A stretch of DNA of 64,000 bases from Thiorhodovibrio frisius. GTDB lineage: Bacteria; Pseudomonadota; Gammaproteobacteria; Chromatiales; Chromatiaceae. The notes below the pieces were generated by a model. It was not told where the DNA came from, made no database searches, and saw only the letters and a program-made list of their open reading frames with translations. Positions within the stretch are counted from its first letter, which is position 1. Each line of letters starts with the position of its first letter. Positions 34,021 to 43,503 of the stretch are shown here, piece by piece. Made by a program: the position numbers and the translations under genes. The stretch is taken from NCBI RefSeq assembly GCF_033954835.1, contig NZ_CP121471.1:3280501-3344500 (forward strand), written 5' to 3'.

Positions 34021-35139
34021 ATGACTGTGTCCCCGGATATGGACAGGATGGATTTCAAGCGGCTGGTAGCCGCCATCCGGCAGGCTCATGAAGATCTGGC
34101 GGCGCAAGCCAGCCGAGCGGTGAACGTCAGACTGACGCTGCGCAATTGGCTGATCGGCTGCTACATCGCTGAATACGAACTCAATGGCGCTGACCGTGCG
34201 GCTTATGGCGAAAAGGTATTGTCGGAGCTGGCCGCTCAACTGAGCGATATCAGCAACTGCAATCGACGGCAGCTTTACGACTACTTGCGTTTTTATCGCA
34301 CCTATCCCCAAATTGTGGGCACACTGTCGGCACAATTGCGACCGCTTCTACCCCAGTCCCTTGCATCGACCGAGAAAGTGCCGACGCCGTCGGCACAATC
34401 CGGCATCCCGCCTGAAAATTTGGTTTCCAGAATTTCCTACAGCATGTTCAAGCTCCTGGTTGAATTGGATGACGAAACCAAGCGGACCTTCTACCAGGCG
34501 GAATGCATCCGAGGAAACTGGTCGGTGCGTGAGTTGAAACGCCAGATCGCCAGCCTCTACTACGAACGTTCCGGCCTGTCGCATGACAAACAAAAACTTG
34601 CCGAACTGGCCAATCAGGACGCCGAAGCGAATAGGCCGAAACTGGTCATTCGCGATCCCTACGTCTTTGAGTTTCTCGGCCTCAAATCCAGAGAGGTGAT
34701 GAGCGAATCTCACCTCGAAGACCAACTCATCGACAAACTCGAAGCCTTCCTGCTGGAACTGGGTCATGGCTTTTGTTTCGAAGCCAGGCAGAAGCGCATC
34801 CTGATCGGCGATGACCATTTCTTTATCGACCTGGTCTTCTACCACCGTATCCTCAAATGCCATGTCCTGGTCGAATTGAAGCTAGAGCACTTCACCCATG
34901 AAAACATCGGTCAGCTCAATACCTACGTGAGCTGGTACCGCCAGCACATGATGAGCGAAGGCGATAACCCGCACATCGGCATACTGCTCTGCACCGACAA
35001 AAACCACGCCCTGGTGGAATACGCGCTGGCAGGCATGGACAGTCACCTCTTTGTCTCCAAATACCAGTTGGAACTTCCAGAAAAGGCTGAGATGGAACGC
35101 TTCATCGAACAGCAAATGCAAAGGATCGACCATGAGTAA
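34021..35139 (+). CDS. DUF1016 (YhcG-type) PD-(D/E)XK nuclease inserted in the BREX operon
   Basis: The protein has about 372 residues. The N-terminal domain (LRNWLIGCYIAEYELNGADRA, split by me as LRNWLIGCYI and NRRQLYDYLRFY) is the DUF1016 helical domain. The C-terminal domain holds the nuclease core: FIDLVFYHR, then LVELKLEHFTHENIGQLNTY, that is D, E-x-K and Q in the YhcG order. Substrate DNA or RNA is unknown. Two starts are possible: 34009 (TAATG with brxC) and 34021, which has GGAG at 6 bases and is used here. The stop overlaps pglXI by 8 bases. This gene is not part of the core BREX-3 set, so it is an accessory nuclease. Confidence 0.85.
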   Translation: MTVSPDMDRMDFKRLVAAIRQAHEDLAAQASRAVNVRLTLRNWLIGCYIAEYELNGADRAAYGEKVLSELAAQLSDISNCNRRQLYDYLRFYRTYPQIVGTLSAQLRPLLPQSLASTEKVPTPSAQSGIPPENLVSRISYSMFKLLVELDDETKRTFYQAECIRGNWSVRELKRQIASLYYERSGLSHDKQKLAELANQDAEANRPKLVIRDPYVFEFLGLKSREVMSESHLEDQLIDKLEAFLLELGHGFCFEARQKRILIGDDHFFIDLVFYHRILKCHVLVELKLEHFTHENIGQLNTYVSWYRQHMMSEGDNPHIGILLCTDKNHALVEYALAGMDSHLFVSKYQLELPEKAEMERFIEQQMQRIDHE

Positions 35140-37927
35140 GCAAAACACGCTGGAGCTGAACGATACCGCAGAGCAGAAACCCTCCGGCCCGGTGACTTGT
35201 CTGGGCATGACGTTCGAGAATGACGAAGGCCGCCGCGCCCACTTTACCGAGGAGCTGCGCAAGAAGCTGCAGGACCCGGAGTTCCGCAAGATCGAAGGCT
35301 TTCCCATCGGCAGCGACGAGGACATCCTTGCCTTAAGCGATCCGCCGTACTACACCGCCTGCCCGAATCCGTGGATCGCCGACTTCATCGCCGAGTGGGA
35401 GGCGCAAAAGCCGGAACAGCCCGAGGGCTATCACTATCACCGGGAACCCTTTGCGGCCGATGTAAGCGAGGGTAAAAACGACCCCATCTACAACGCGCAC
35501 TCTTATCACACCAAGGTGCCGCACAAGGCCATCATGCGTTACATCCTCCACTATACGCAGCCGGGGGATATCGTGTTCGACGGCTTCTGTGGAACCGGCA
35601 TGACAGGGGTAGCGGCGCAGATGTGCAGCGACCGTGAAGTGGTCATGTCTCTCGGCTACCAGGTGAAGCCTGACGGCACCATTTTGCAGGAAGAGGCGGA
35701 TGAAGATGGCAAAAAAGTTTGGCGACCGTTTTCAAAACTGGGCTCTCGTAGGGCTGTGCTGAACGACCTTTCGCCAGCGGCCACATTTATTGCTTACAAC
35801 TACAATACGCCAGTCGATGTAACAGCATTTGAGAAAGAGGCAAAGCGCATTCTCAAAGAGGTGGAGAAGGAATGCGGATGGATGTATGAGACCAAGCATT
35901 CGGATGGTCGAACCGGAAAGATCAATTTCACAATTTGGTCCGATGTGTTTATTTGTCCTGATTGTTCAAAAGAAATTGTATTCTGGGATATTGCTGTCGA
36001 TAAAGAAAACGATTGTGTACGCGAGAATATGTCATGCCCACACTGCTCAGCAGAGTTAACAAAGCGCGGGATGGAGCGCGCATGGCAGTCCTCATATGAT
36101 AGTTCAATCGGAGAAACAGTCCAGCAAGCGAAGCAGGTTCCTGTTCACATCAACTATTCTGTAAACGGTAAGCGCTTTGAAAAAGCACCAGATGGAGATG
36201 ATCTAAATCTAATTGACAGAATAAACGGGTTAAATATCCCGTATTGGCATCCCGCTGTCAGGATGATGGAGGGAAAGGAAACTCGCCGAAACGACCCTAT
36301 TGGCATCACCCATGCTCACCATTTCTATACGAAACGCAATTTGTATGCGTTGGCATCAACAATAGACAAAACACATTTTGATCGGACCTTGTTCGTCGTT
36401 ACCGCGATAATCAGAACATTGACTAAAATGTTCCGCTGGGCTCCAAGAGGGAAACATACGGCAGGTACCTCGGGAACTCTTTATGTTCCGTCAATAACAC
36501 ACGAATACCCTATCTTTGGCGCTATTGAGAGACGGTTGGCGATCTATAAGGACTGGCTGCGATTTGCCGGAAAATACGAGAGTCCTAATATATGCATGTG
36601 CACTGACTCTTCTGACACAACAATAGAGCGAGACTCTGTAGATTATATCTTTCTTGACCCACCTTTTGGTTCAAATCTCAATTATTCTGAACTCAACTTT
36701 TTATGGGAATCCTGGATAAAAGTTGCGACAGATAACAAACCTGAAGCAATAGAGAATAGCGTCCAAAACAAAGGGGCAAATGAATATCGTCAACTGATGA
36801 TGGCCTGTTTCAAGGAAGCCTATCGTGTGCTCAAGCCAGGAAGATGGATGACAGTCGAGTTCTCAAATACTAAGGCTTCTGTCTGGAACAGTATCCAAAC
36901 TGCACTCACTGAGGCCGGTTTCATCGTGGCCAACGTATCGGCTCTGGACAAGAAACAGGGAAGCTTCAAGGCCGTTACCACCCCAACCGCTGTCAAACAA
37001 GACCTCGTCATCTCGGCATACAAGCCAAATGGTGGTTTTGAGGAGCGCTTCAAAAAGGAGGCGCAAACCGAAGAAGGCGTGTGGGATTTTGTCCGCACGC
37101 ACTTGAAGTATCTACCTGTCACTAAACGACAGGGCGTTTTGCTTTTAATGGTGCCCGAGCGCGATCCACGCATTCTGTTCGACCAGATGATCGCATTATA
37201 TGTCCGTAAGGGATTCCCGGTGCCGATCTCCAGCCTGGAATTTCAGATAGGTCTGGCACAGCGCTTTATCGAGCGTGACGGCATGTATTTCCTGCCGGAC
37301 CAGGTGGCCGAATACGACCGCAAGAAGATGACCCCCGGTGCCCCACAGCAGCTTTCGATGTTCGTCTCCGACGAAGCATCCGCCATCCAGTGGCTCCGCC
37401 AACTCATCAAGGAAAAACCGCAGACCTTCTCCGACATCAATCCGCAGTTCATGCAGCAGCTCGGTGGCTGGAGCAAGAACGAGGCCCAACTCGACCTGCG
37501 CGAACTGCTAAACCAGAACTTCCTCTGCTACGACGGCAAAGGCCCCGTGCCCGAGCAAATCCACGCCTACCTGTCCACCAACTGGAAAGAACTGCGCAAC
37601 CTCCCCAAGGACGACCCAACCCTGATCGCCAAGGCCCGCGACCGCTGGTATGTGCCCGACCCGAAGAAGCAGGGTGATTTAGATCTGCTTCGGGAAAAAG
37701 CCTTGTTGAAGGAATTTGAGGAAATCAAGCAACGCAGCAAGCGATTTACGAGCAAAGACCGTTTCAGAAACGAGGCGCTCAGAGTCGGCTTCAAAGTCGC
37801 ATGGCAAAATCGCGATTACGCAACCATCATCCAGATCGCCGACAAGATCCCCCACAACGTCCTGGAAGAAGATCCGAAGCTGCTCATGTGGTACGACCAG
37901 GCAGTCACACGTATGGGAGGGGAATAA
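35132..37927 (+). CDS. pglXI: BREX-3 adenine-specific DNA methyltransferase PglXI
   Basis: The protein has about 931 residues. SAM-binding motif I is VFDGFCGTGMTG near residue 150. Two Cys pairs (CPDC near 274, CPHC near 301) form a zinc ribbon, and catalytic motif IV is FLDPPFGSNLNYSEL near 508, diagnostic of N6-adenine methylation. It marks host DNA and is needed for BREX discrimination. The base composition changes sharply inside the gene: 35401-35460 has 38 of 60 G or C, 35941-36000 only 21 of 60, and GC rises again after about 36900. The AT-rich part covers the middle of the protein between motif I and motif IV, where target recognition would lie. Confidence 0.88.
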   Translation: MSKQNTLELNDTAEQKPSGPVTCLGMTFENDEGRRAHFTEELRKKLQDPEFRKIEGFPIGSDEDILALSDPPYYTACPNPWIADFIAEWEAQKPEQPEGYHYHREPFAADVSEGKNDPIYNAHSYHTKVPHKAIMRYILHYTQPGDIVFDGFCGTGMTGVAAQMCSDREVVMSLGYQVKPDGTILQEEADEDGKKVWRPFSKLGSRRAVLNDLSPAATFIAYNYNTPVDVTAFEKEAKRILKEVEKECGWMYETKHSDGRTGKINFTIWSDVFICPDCSKEIVFWDIAVDKENDCVRENMSCPHCSAELTKRGMERAWQSSYDSSIGETVQQAKQVPVHINYSVNGKRFEKAPDGDDLNLIDRINGLNIPYWHPAVRMMEGKETRRNDPIGITHAHHFYTKRNLYALASTIDKTHFDRTLFVVTAIIRTLTKMFRWAPRGKHTAGTSGTLYVPSITHEYPIFGAIERRLAIYKDWLRFAGKYESPNICMCTDSSDTTIERDSVDYIFLDPPFGSNLNYSELNFLWESWIKVATDNKPEAIENSVQNKGANEYRQLMMACFKEAYRVLKPGRWMTVEFSNTKASVWNSIQTALTEAGFIVANVSALDKKQGSFKAVTTPTAVKQDLVISAYKPNGGFEERFKKEAQTEEGVWDFVRTHLKYLPVTKRQGVLLLMVPERDPRILFDQMIALYVRKGFPVPISSLEFQIGLAQRFIERDGMYFLPDQVAEYDRKKMTPGAPQQLSMFVSDEASAIQWLRQLIKEKPQTFSDINPQFMQQLGGWSKNEAQLDLRELLNQNFLCYDGKGPVPEQIHAYLSTNWKELRNLPKDDPTLIAKARDRWYVPDPKKQGDLDLLREKALLKEFEEIKQRSKRFTSKDRFRNEALRVGFKVAWQNRDYATIIQIADKIPHNVLEEDPKLLMWYDQAVTRMGGE

Positions 37928-37929
37928 TT

Positions 37930-39333
37930 ATGCTCAAACAATTACGAATACAAAACTTTAAGGGCTGGAAGGATACCGGCACCATCCTCCTGGCTCCCAT
38001 TTCCTTGTTCTTCGGTGCCAATAGCTCGGGGAAATCGAGCATCGGTCAGTTTCTGATGATGCTGAAGCAAACTGCGGAGTCGCCGGATAGAAAGGCGGTT
38101 TTCTATCCGGGCGGAAAGAATTCGGCGGTTCAGCTCGGCTCCTATCAGGAGATGGTCTTTCACCGCGATCCGGAAAACAAGATCACCTTCGACTATCGGT
38201 GGTCATTGCCGGAATTACTAAAATTCAAAGATCCAGTGACCGGTCAGTCCTTTTCTGGTGACAACCTCTCTTTTCATGCCGAAGTTGGTTTAGGTGATAA
38301 GGACCAGTATACCCTTGCGCTTGATCAACTGAAATACGAGCTCCTTGCAGAGGAGGAATCCAGGCTGTCCATCGGCATGGAGCGAAAATCGGACACCAAA
38401 GCTGAGTACAGAGTCGATGCAACCAATTACACGCTGAAACGCAAGCAGGGGCGAGTCTGGTATCCCGGCGCACCGGTTCGGTTTTACGGTTTTCCGGATG
38501 AGGTGGTTGCTTATCACCAGAACGCGGATTTCGTTCAAGCATTGAACCTGCGCCATGAAAAGCTATACCAATCTATCTGTTATCTTGGCCCTTTGCGCAC
38601 CAAGGCGGAACGCCTGTATTCGTGGACTGGCATGGAGCCTGAAAGTGTCGGCTATGCGGGGGAAAATACCGTTGCGGCGATTCTGGCGGCGCGAAACCGG
38701 AAAATCAGTCTGGGTTACAAACGGCCAGCCAAACCTTTTGAGGAGATCATTGCTCTCAAGCTCAAGGAAATGGGACTGATCGAGGAATTCAAGGTCAACC
38801 CGATATCGGAACAGCGGCAGGAGTACGAGGTCAAGGTTCGCACCAAGGGATCAAGGGACTGGGTCGATCTCCCGGACGTTGGTTTTGGCATTTCCCAGGT
38901 GCTTCCGGTTCTGGTGCAGTGTTTTTATGCCACGCCTGGGTCGATCATCCTCATGGAACAGCCGGAAATTCACCTGCATCCGAATGCGCAATCGGCGCTG
39001 GCCGATGTGATGATCGATGTCATCAACTCCAGGGAAAACGGAGCAGACAGGGATATTCAGCTGGTTATCGAAACCCACTCGGAGCATTTCCTTCGCCGTC
39101 TACAGCGCCGTATCGCTGAAGATGCCGTCCCGCAGGAAAAGGTATCGGCCTATTTCGCCAATATCGCCAGGACGCCCGCGACCCTTGAGCCGTTGCAAAT
39201 CGATCTCTTTGGCAACATCCAGAACTGGCCGGAGAACTTCTTCGGCGACGAAATGGGTGACATTACTGAGCAAGCCAAGGCCGCCATGAAAAAAAGGATG
39301 CAGAAGACCAAAAAATCGGAGGCCTGCGAATGA
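37930..39333 (+). CDS. AAA/ABC-type ATPase with DUF3696-like C terminus
   Basis: The protein has about 467 residues. It begins MLKQLRIQNFKGWKDTG, followed by Walker A GANSSGKSS near residue 30. The signature-like segment LPDVGFGISQVLPVLV and Walker B ILMEQPEIHLHP near 340 lead to the switch His in VIETHSEHFLRRL. This is an SMC/OLD-like AAA_15/AAA_21 protein with the DUF3696-type tail. It has no TOPRIM or nuclease of its own, so an effector in trans is expected. GGAGGGG lies 7 bases before the ATG. Its stop overlaps the PIN gene by ATGA, which points to a stoichiometric complex. It sits between pglXI and brxHII and is not a BREX core gene. Confidence 0.85.
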   Translation: MLKQLRIQNFKGWKDTGTILLAPISLFFGANSSGKSSIGQFLMMLKQTAESPDRKAVFYPGGKNSAVQLGSYQEMVFHRDPENKITFDYRWSLPELLKFKDPVTGQSFSGDNLSFHAEVGLGDKDQYTLALDQLKYELLAEEESRLSIGMERKSDTKAEYRVDATNYTLKRKQGRVWYPGAPVRFYGFPDEVVAYHQNADFVQALNLRHEKLYQSICYLGPLRTKAERLYSWTGMEPESVGYAGENTVAAILAARNRKISLGYKRPAKPFEEIIALKLKEMGLIEEFKVNPISEQRQEYEVKVRTKGSRDWVDLPDVGFGISQVLPVLVQCFYATPGSIILMEQPEIHLHPNAQSALADVMIDVINSRENGADRDIQLVIETHSEHFLRRLQRRIAEDAVPQEKVSAYFANIARTPATLEPLQIDLFGNIQNWPENFFGDEMGDITEQAKAAMKKRMQKTKKSEACE

Positions 39334-39860
39334 GTCTGCCGAAACAATGCCTGGTGGATACCAATGTGCCCAAAATGGCCAATCTCGCCACCCAGGCAAA
39401 CCCGGAATCTGATGTATCCGATGCCTGTGTGCTGGCCTGTGTCGAGGCGATTGAGCATGCCATTAAAAAGCGCGGCCTGATTATCGATACGGGAGACGAA
39501 ATTTTTGATGAATACCGCAAGCACCTCTCCATGAAGGGACAGCCTGGCGTCGGGGACCGCTTCATGAAATGGGTTCACGATAATCGCTGGAGCCTGCCTG
39601 AAGCCCAACGAGTGACCATCACCAGAAATGGCGACTCATACGACGAGTTTCCCGCGCATGACGATTTGAACAATTTCGACAGATCGGACCGAAAGTTTGT
39701 TGCCGTAGCTAACGCCCACGTGGAGAAGCCGCCGATATTGCAGGCCACAGATAGCAAGTGGTGGGGATGGAAGGATGCCCTAGCTGAGGTTGGGATCACC
39801 GTCCAGTTCCTTTGCCCGGAATACGTCGAAGCGAAATATGCCGAGAAGATGGGGTCGTGA
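39330..39860 (+). CDS. PIN-like nuclease partner of the ATPase
   Basis: The protein has 176 residues. Acidic residues fall in the order expected of a PIN domain: Asp in CLVDTNVPKMAN near residue 10, Asp/Glu in IIDTGDEIFDEYRKHL near 55, Asp in NFDRSDRKFVAVANAH near 115 and Asp in ILQATDSKWWGW near 137. I infer an RNase or structure-specific nuclease acting as effector of the upstream ATPase, to which it is coupled by a 4-base ATGA overlap. GGAGG precedes the ATG. Its own stop overlaps the RNA ligase start by GTGA. No named family comes to mind with certainty, so the PIN call rests on motif order alone. Confidence 0.65.
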   Translation: MSLPKQCLVDTNVPKMANLATQANPESDVSDACVLACVEAIEHAIKKRGLIIDTGDEIFDEYRKHLSMKGQPGVGDRFMKWVHDNRWSLPEAQRVTITRNGDSYDEFPAHDDLNNFDRSDRKFVAVANAHVEKPPILQATDSKWWGWKDALAEVGITVQFLCPEYVEAKYAEKMGS

Positions 39861-40546
39861 AAGAGGATTTTTTCAAATTTCCTTCAACGCCTCATCTGGC
39901 GACCATGCCATGGGTTGACATCAGGGGTGATAAGGTTCTAACAGAATCAGAACGCGATGAATTCCTGACGCATGAGGTGACTGTAGAAGAAAAAGTAGAC
40001 GGCGCGAACCTGGGTCTCTCGTTCGATACGAATGGGAATATCCGCGCCCAGAACAGGGGGGGTTATTTGCTTCTGCCCGGCTCGGGACAGTGGAAAAAAC
40101 TCGGCGAATGGCTGGCGCTCCACACGGATACGCTTTTCGAGCACCTCTCTGACCGGTATCTCCTGTTTGGCGAGTGGTGTTATGCCCAGCATTCGATTTT
40201 CTATGATCGCTTGCCCGACTGGTTTCTGGCCTTCGATATTTATGACCGAGAGACAGGTCACTTTCTGGCCACGGCACTCCGAGATCGGCTATTAGGTGAG
40301 ATGCATATCTCCAAGGTTCCAGACATTGCACGCGGGCGGTTCACCTATTCTGAAATTCAAAAACTCTTATCGCAATCAAAGCTGACCAATCAGCCTGCTG
40401 AAGGGATTTATCTGCGGATTGATCACGGTGACTGGCTTGAACAGCGGGCCAAGATTGTTCGTTCCGCATTTATTCAGTCGGTCGAGCAGCACTGGTCGCG
40501 TTCCGCCATCAGGCCGAATCGGTTGAGACTGGAGGTTCAAGGATGA
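39857..40546 (+). CDS. RNA ligase (Rnl2-like nucleotidyltransferase)
   Basis: The protein has about 229 residues and starts with GTG at 39857 (overlapping the PIN stop). Covalent nucleotidyltransferase motifs are clear: motif I EEKVDGAN (Lys46 the expected AMP-accepting residue), motif III-like LLFGEWCYAQHSI and FLAFDIYD, motif IV EGIYLRID near residue 185 and motif V RAKIVRSAF near 200. This is the T4 Rnl2-like adenylyltransferase core without a large C-terminal domain. It would seal 3'-OH/5'-phosphate RNA ends, for instance RNA broken by a nuclease. Its stop overlaps brxHII by ATGA. Placement after a PIN-type protein suggests damage and repair, or end-modifying, roles in one cassette. Confidence 0.85.
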   Translation: MKEDFFKFPSTPHLATMPWVDIRGDKVLTESERDEFLTHEVTVEEKVDGANLGLSFDTNGNIRAQNRGGYLLLPGSGQWKKLGEWLALHTDTLFEHLSDRYLLFGEWCYAQHSIFYDRLPDWFLAFDIYDRETGHFLATALRDRLLGEMHISKVPDIARGRFTYSEIQKLLSQSKLTNQPAEGIYLRIDHGDWLEQRAKIVRSAFIQSVEQHWSRSAIRPNRLRLEVQG

Positions 40547-43503
40547 AATCTTCCAGCGTTGGTCAGGAGTGGCGATACAGCACCGTTCATAACAGCGCCT
40601 GCTTGTGTCTCGAAGAACAGACCTTGTGGGGGCAGACGGTGTGCCGTGTCTGGTTGCCGAACCAGGACGCGGTGGTGCGCGTGCCCCGCTCCGCCTTGCG
40701 GTCGCTGAGTTCCGATCTGCAGCCGGAGATCGAGGCCGGGCGGATTGCCTATGTGGCCGCAGCAGCCAAGGTTGCCGAGGTGCTCGAAGGCAGCTTGTTC
40801 TCTAGCGGCAGCGCCACCGACGGCCATGTATTGCTGGCCCCCATGGAATCCAATGTCATCCCGCTGCCGCACCAGATCCACGCCTTGTCCCAGGCCATCT
40901 CCGGCGACCGCGTGCGCTATCTGCTGGCCGACGAGGTGGGCCTCGGCAAGACCATCGAGGCCGGGCTGGTCATGCGCGAGCTTAAGCTGCGCGGGCTGGT
41001 TCGGCGAATTCTGGTCGTCTCGCCCAAAGGCATCGCTACCCAGTGGGTGGCGGAAATGCAGACCCACTTCAACGAGCCGTTCCAGCTCGTGCTGGGCGAC
41101 GACATCGGCACCTTGCAACGCCTGGCCCCCCAATTTGGAAAGAGCCCGGACCACCGGAAATCAGCCTGGTCGATGTTCGATCAGGTCATTGTTTCTCTGG
41201 ATTCGGTCAAGCCCATGGACAAGCGGCGCGGTTGGAACGCCGAGCGCGTTGCCGAATACAACCGCAGCCGGTTCGAGGATCTGGTGACCGCCGGTTGGGA
41301 TCTGGTGATCGTGGACGAAGCGCACCGCTTGGGTGGCAGCACCGATCAGGTCGCACGCTACAAACTCGGCCGGGGATTGGCCGAGGCCGCGCCCTATGTG
41401 CTGCTCCTTTCGGCGACCCCCCACCAGGGGAAGACCGATGCCTTCCATCGCCTGATGAACCTGCTGGATGACGACGCCTTTCCGGATACGGACAGCGTCT
41501 CCCGCGACCGGGTGGCTCCGTATGTCATCCGTACCGAGAAGCGCAAGGCCATCGATGCCGACGGCAAGCCGCTCTTCAAACCCCGGCGGACGCAGATGGC
41601 CCCGGTGGCCTGGGAGAGCCGTCACCAACTGCAGCAGCTTCTCTACGAGGCGGTGACTGACTATGTGCGCGAGGGCTACAACCAGGCTCTGCGCGAGAAG
41701 AAGCGCCACATCGGCTTTCTGATGATTCTGATGCAGCGCCTGGTGGTCTCCAGCACCCGGGCGATTCGCACCACCTTGGAACGGCGACTCGGGGCGCTCA
41801 AGGATGGCGAGCAACAAGCCAGCCTGCGCCTCCTAGAATTGGAAAAGAGTGAGCTTGAAAATGGCGCGGAGGGATCGGAAAGCCCAGACGATGACATCGC
41901 CGAGCTGTACGACATGGACGGCCAGGAGCTGCTCGATGCGCTGCTGAAATCCCATGTATCGGCTCTGCAGAGCGAACGCAGCCATGTGGAAACCCTGCTG
42001 GATGCAGCGGTTCGCTGTGAACAGGCTGGCCCCGATGCCAAGGCCGAGGCCCTGATCGAGAGGATCTACACGCTGCAAGCCGAGGAAAACGAACCGGACC
42101 TGAAGGTGCTGATCTTCACCGAGTTCGTGCCGACCCAGCAGATGTTAAAAGAGTTTCTGGAAGCCCGGGGAATCTCGGTGGTCACCCTGAACGGCTCCAT
42201 GGGCATGGAGGAACGTGGGGCAGCCCAGGATGCCTTCCGCAAATCGCGCCGCGTATTGGTCTCCACCGATGCAGGCGGTGAGGGTCTGAACTTGCAGTTC
42301 GCCCACATTATCATCAACTACGACATCCCCTGGAACCCGATGCGGCTGGAACAGCGAATCGGTCGCGTGGACCGTATCGGCCAGCCAAAAGCGGTAAGGG
42401 CAATCAATTTCGTATTTGAAGATTCGGTCGAGTTTCGTGTTCGCGAAGTGCTGGAGCAAAAGCTCTCAGTGATCTTGAAAGAATTCGGCATCGACAAGAC
42501 CGGCGACGTGCTCGACTCCGCCCAGGCCGGTGAGTTGTTCGAGGATGTGTTCGCGCAGGCCTTGGTGAATCCTGACGGCATCGAAACCTCGGTCGATCAC
42601 ACGGTGGCCAGGATTCGCGATGAGATTCAGCAGGTGCGCGAGTCCTCCGCCATCTATGGCCTCTCCGAAGAACCGGATGTGCAGGCGGCTGAGAGGCTGC
42701 GCTCGCATCCGTTGCCCCACTGGGTGGAGCGGATGACGGTAGCCTACATCAACTCCCATGGAGGTGCGGCCACCCGCAAGCGCTCCTGGTGGGATCTGAA
42801 CTGGCCGGACGGCGAGGAGCATCGCAAAGCCGTGTTCAGCGCCCGAGAGGCGGATCGTCTCACCGACGCAACCCTGCTCAATCCTGAAAACAGCCGCGTT
42901 CGTGGGCTGGCCATGAACCTGCCGCAGGTCGCGCCAGGTCAGCCATTGCCTTGCGTCGCCGTGAGCGGCCTGCCAGCCAGCATCTCCGGGCTTTGGGGGC
43001 TGTTTGAGATCCGCCTTCACGCCGGCGTCCAACCAACCGACCAGCCATATCACCAATCCCTGCGCATTCCGCCGATGCGCCGCGACTGGTTCAGCCTGTT
43101 CCTGAATCAGGAAGGACAGGTTTTCCTGCCGACTGCCCGCCACATCTGGGACACGCTGGTCAGCACCGACCCCGAGGTGCGTTCATCGCTCGACCAAGAC
43201 GCCTCCCGAATCGCCTTCGCATCTTTGCTCACTGCCGCCGAAGAAGCTGGGCAGACCATTTTCGACACCTTGCGCCAGACGCACCACGACGCCTTAGGCC
43301 GCGAGGAAGAACGCGGCCAAACCGCCTTCAGTGCGCGGCGCCGTGCGATTGAACGGCTTGGCCTGCCGGAGGTGCGGCACTACCGCCGCACGCGCTGCGA
43401 TGCCGAAGAATCCGAATGGCGTCAGGCGCTTGAAACCGCGCGCGCATTGATGCCCGACATTCGCCCTTTGCTGGCGTTGCGCATTACTCCGGAGGAAAGA
43501 TGA
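40543..43503 (+). CDS. brxHII: BREX-3 SNF2-type helicase BrxHII
   Basis: The protein has 986 residues. Walker A is ADEVGLGKTIEAG near 127, the DEAH box VIVDEAHRLGGS near 256, and SATPHQGK near 288. The C-terminal lobe has STDAGGEGLNLQFAH and NPMRLEQRIGRVDRIGQ near 573-613. A Glu-rich helical insert (about 420-500) lies between the lobes. Position between the methyltransferase and pglZ is that of brxHII in BREX type 3 operons. It probably translocates on DNA. ATGA overlap with the RNA ligase couples it to the ATPase-PIN-ligase cassette. It is GC-rich (43 of 60 bases in 40921-40980). Confidence 0.9.
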   Translation: MKSSSVGQEWRYSTVHNSACLCLEEQTLWGQTVCRVWLPNQDAVVRVPRSALRSLSSDLQPEIEAGRIAYVAAAAKVAEVLEGSLFSSGSATDGHVLLAPMESNVIPLPHQIHALSQAISGDRVRYLLADEVGLGKTIEAGLVMRELKLRGLVRRILVVSPKGIATQWVAEMQTHFNEPFQLVLGDDIGTLQRLAPQFGKSPDHRKSAWSMFDQVIVSLDSVKPMDKRRGWNAERVAEYNRSRFEDLVTAGWDLVIVDEAHRLGGSTDQVARYKLGRGLAEAAPYVLLLSATPHQGKTDAFHRLMNLLDDDAFPDTDSVSRDRVAPYVIRTEKRKAIDADGKPLFKPRRTQMAPVAWESRHQLQQLLYEAVTDYVREGYNQALREKKRHIGFLMILMQRLVVSSTRAIRTTLERRLGALKDGEQQASLRLLELEKSELENGAEGSESPDDDIAELYDMDGQELLDALLKSHVSALQSERSHVETLLDAAVRCEQAGPDAKAEALIERIYTLQAEENEPDLKVLIFTEFVPTQQMLKEFLEARGISVVTLNGSMGMEERGAAQDAFRKSRRVLVSTDAGGEGLNLQFAHIIINYDIPWNPMRLEQRIGRVDRIGQPKAVRAINFVFEDSVEFRVREVLEQKLSVILKEFGIDKTGDVLDSAQAGELFEDVFAQALVNPDGIETSVDHTVARIRDEIQQVRESSAIYGLSEEPDVQAAERLRSHPLPHWVERMTVAYINSHGGAATRKRSWWDLNWPDGEEHRKAVFSAREADRLTDATLLNPENSRVRGLAMNLPQVAPGQPLPCVAVSGLPASISGLWGLFEIRLHAGVQPTDQPYHQSLRIPPMRRDWFSLFLNQEGQVFLPTARHIWDTLVSTDPEVRSSLDQDASRIAFASLLTAAEEAGQTIFDTLRQTHHDALGREEERGQTAFSARRRAIERLGLPEVRHYRRTRCDAEESEWRQALETARALMPDIRPLLALRITPEER

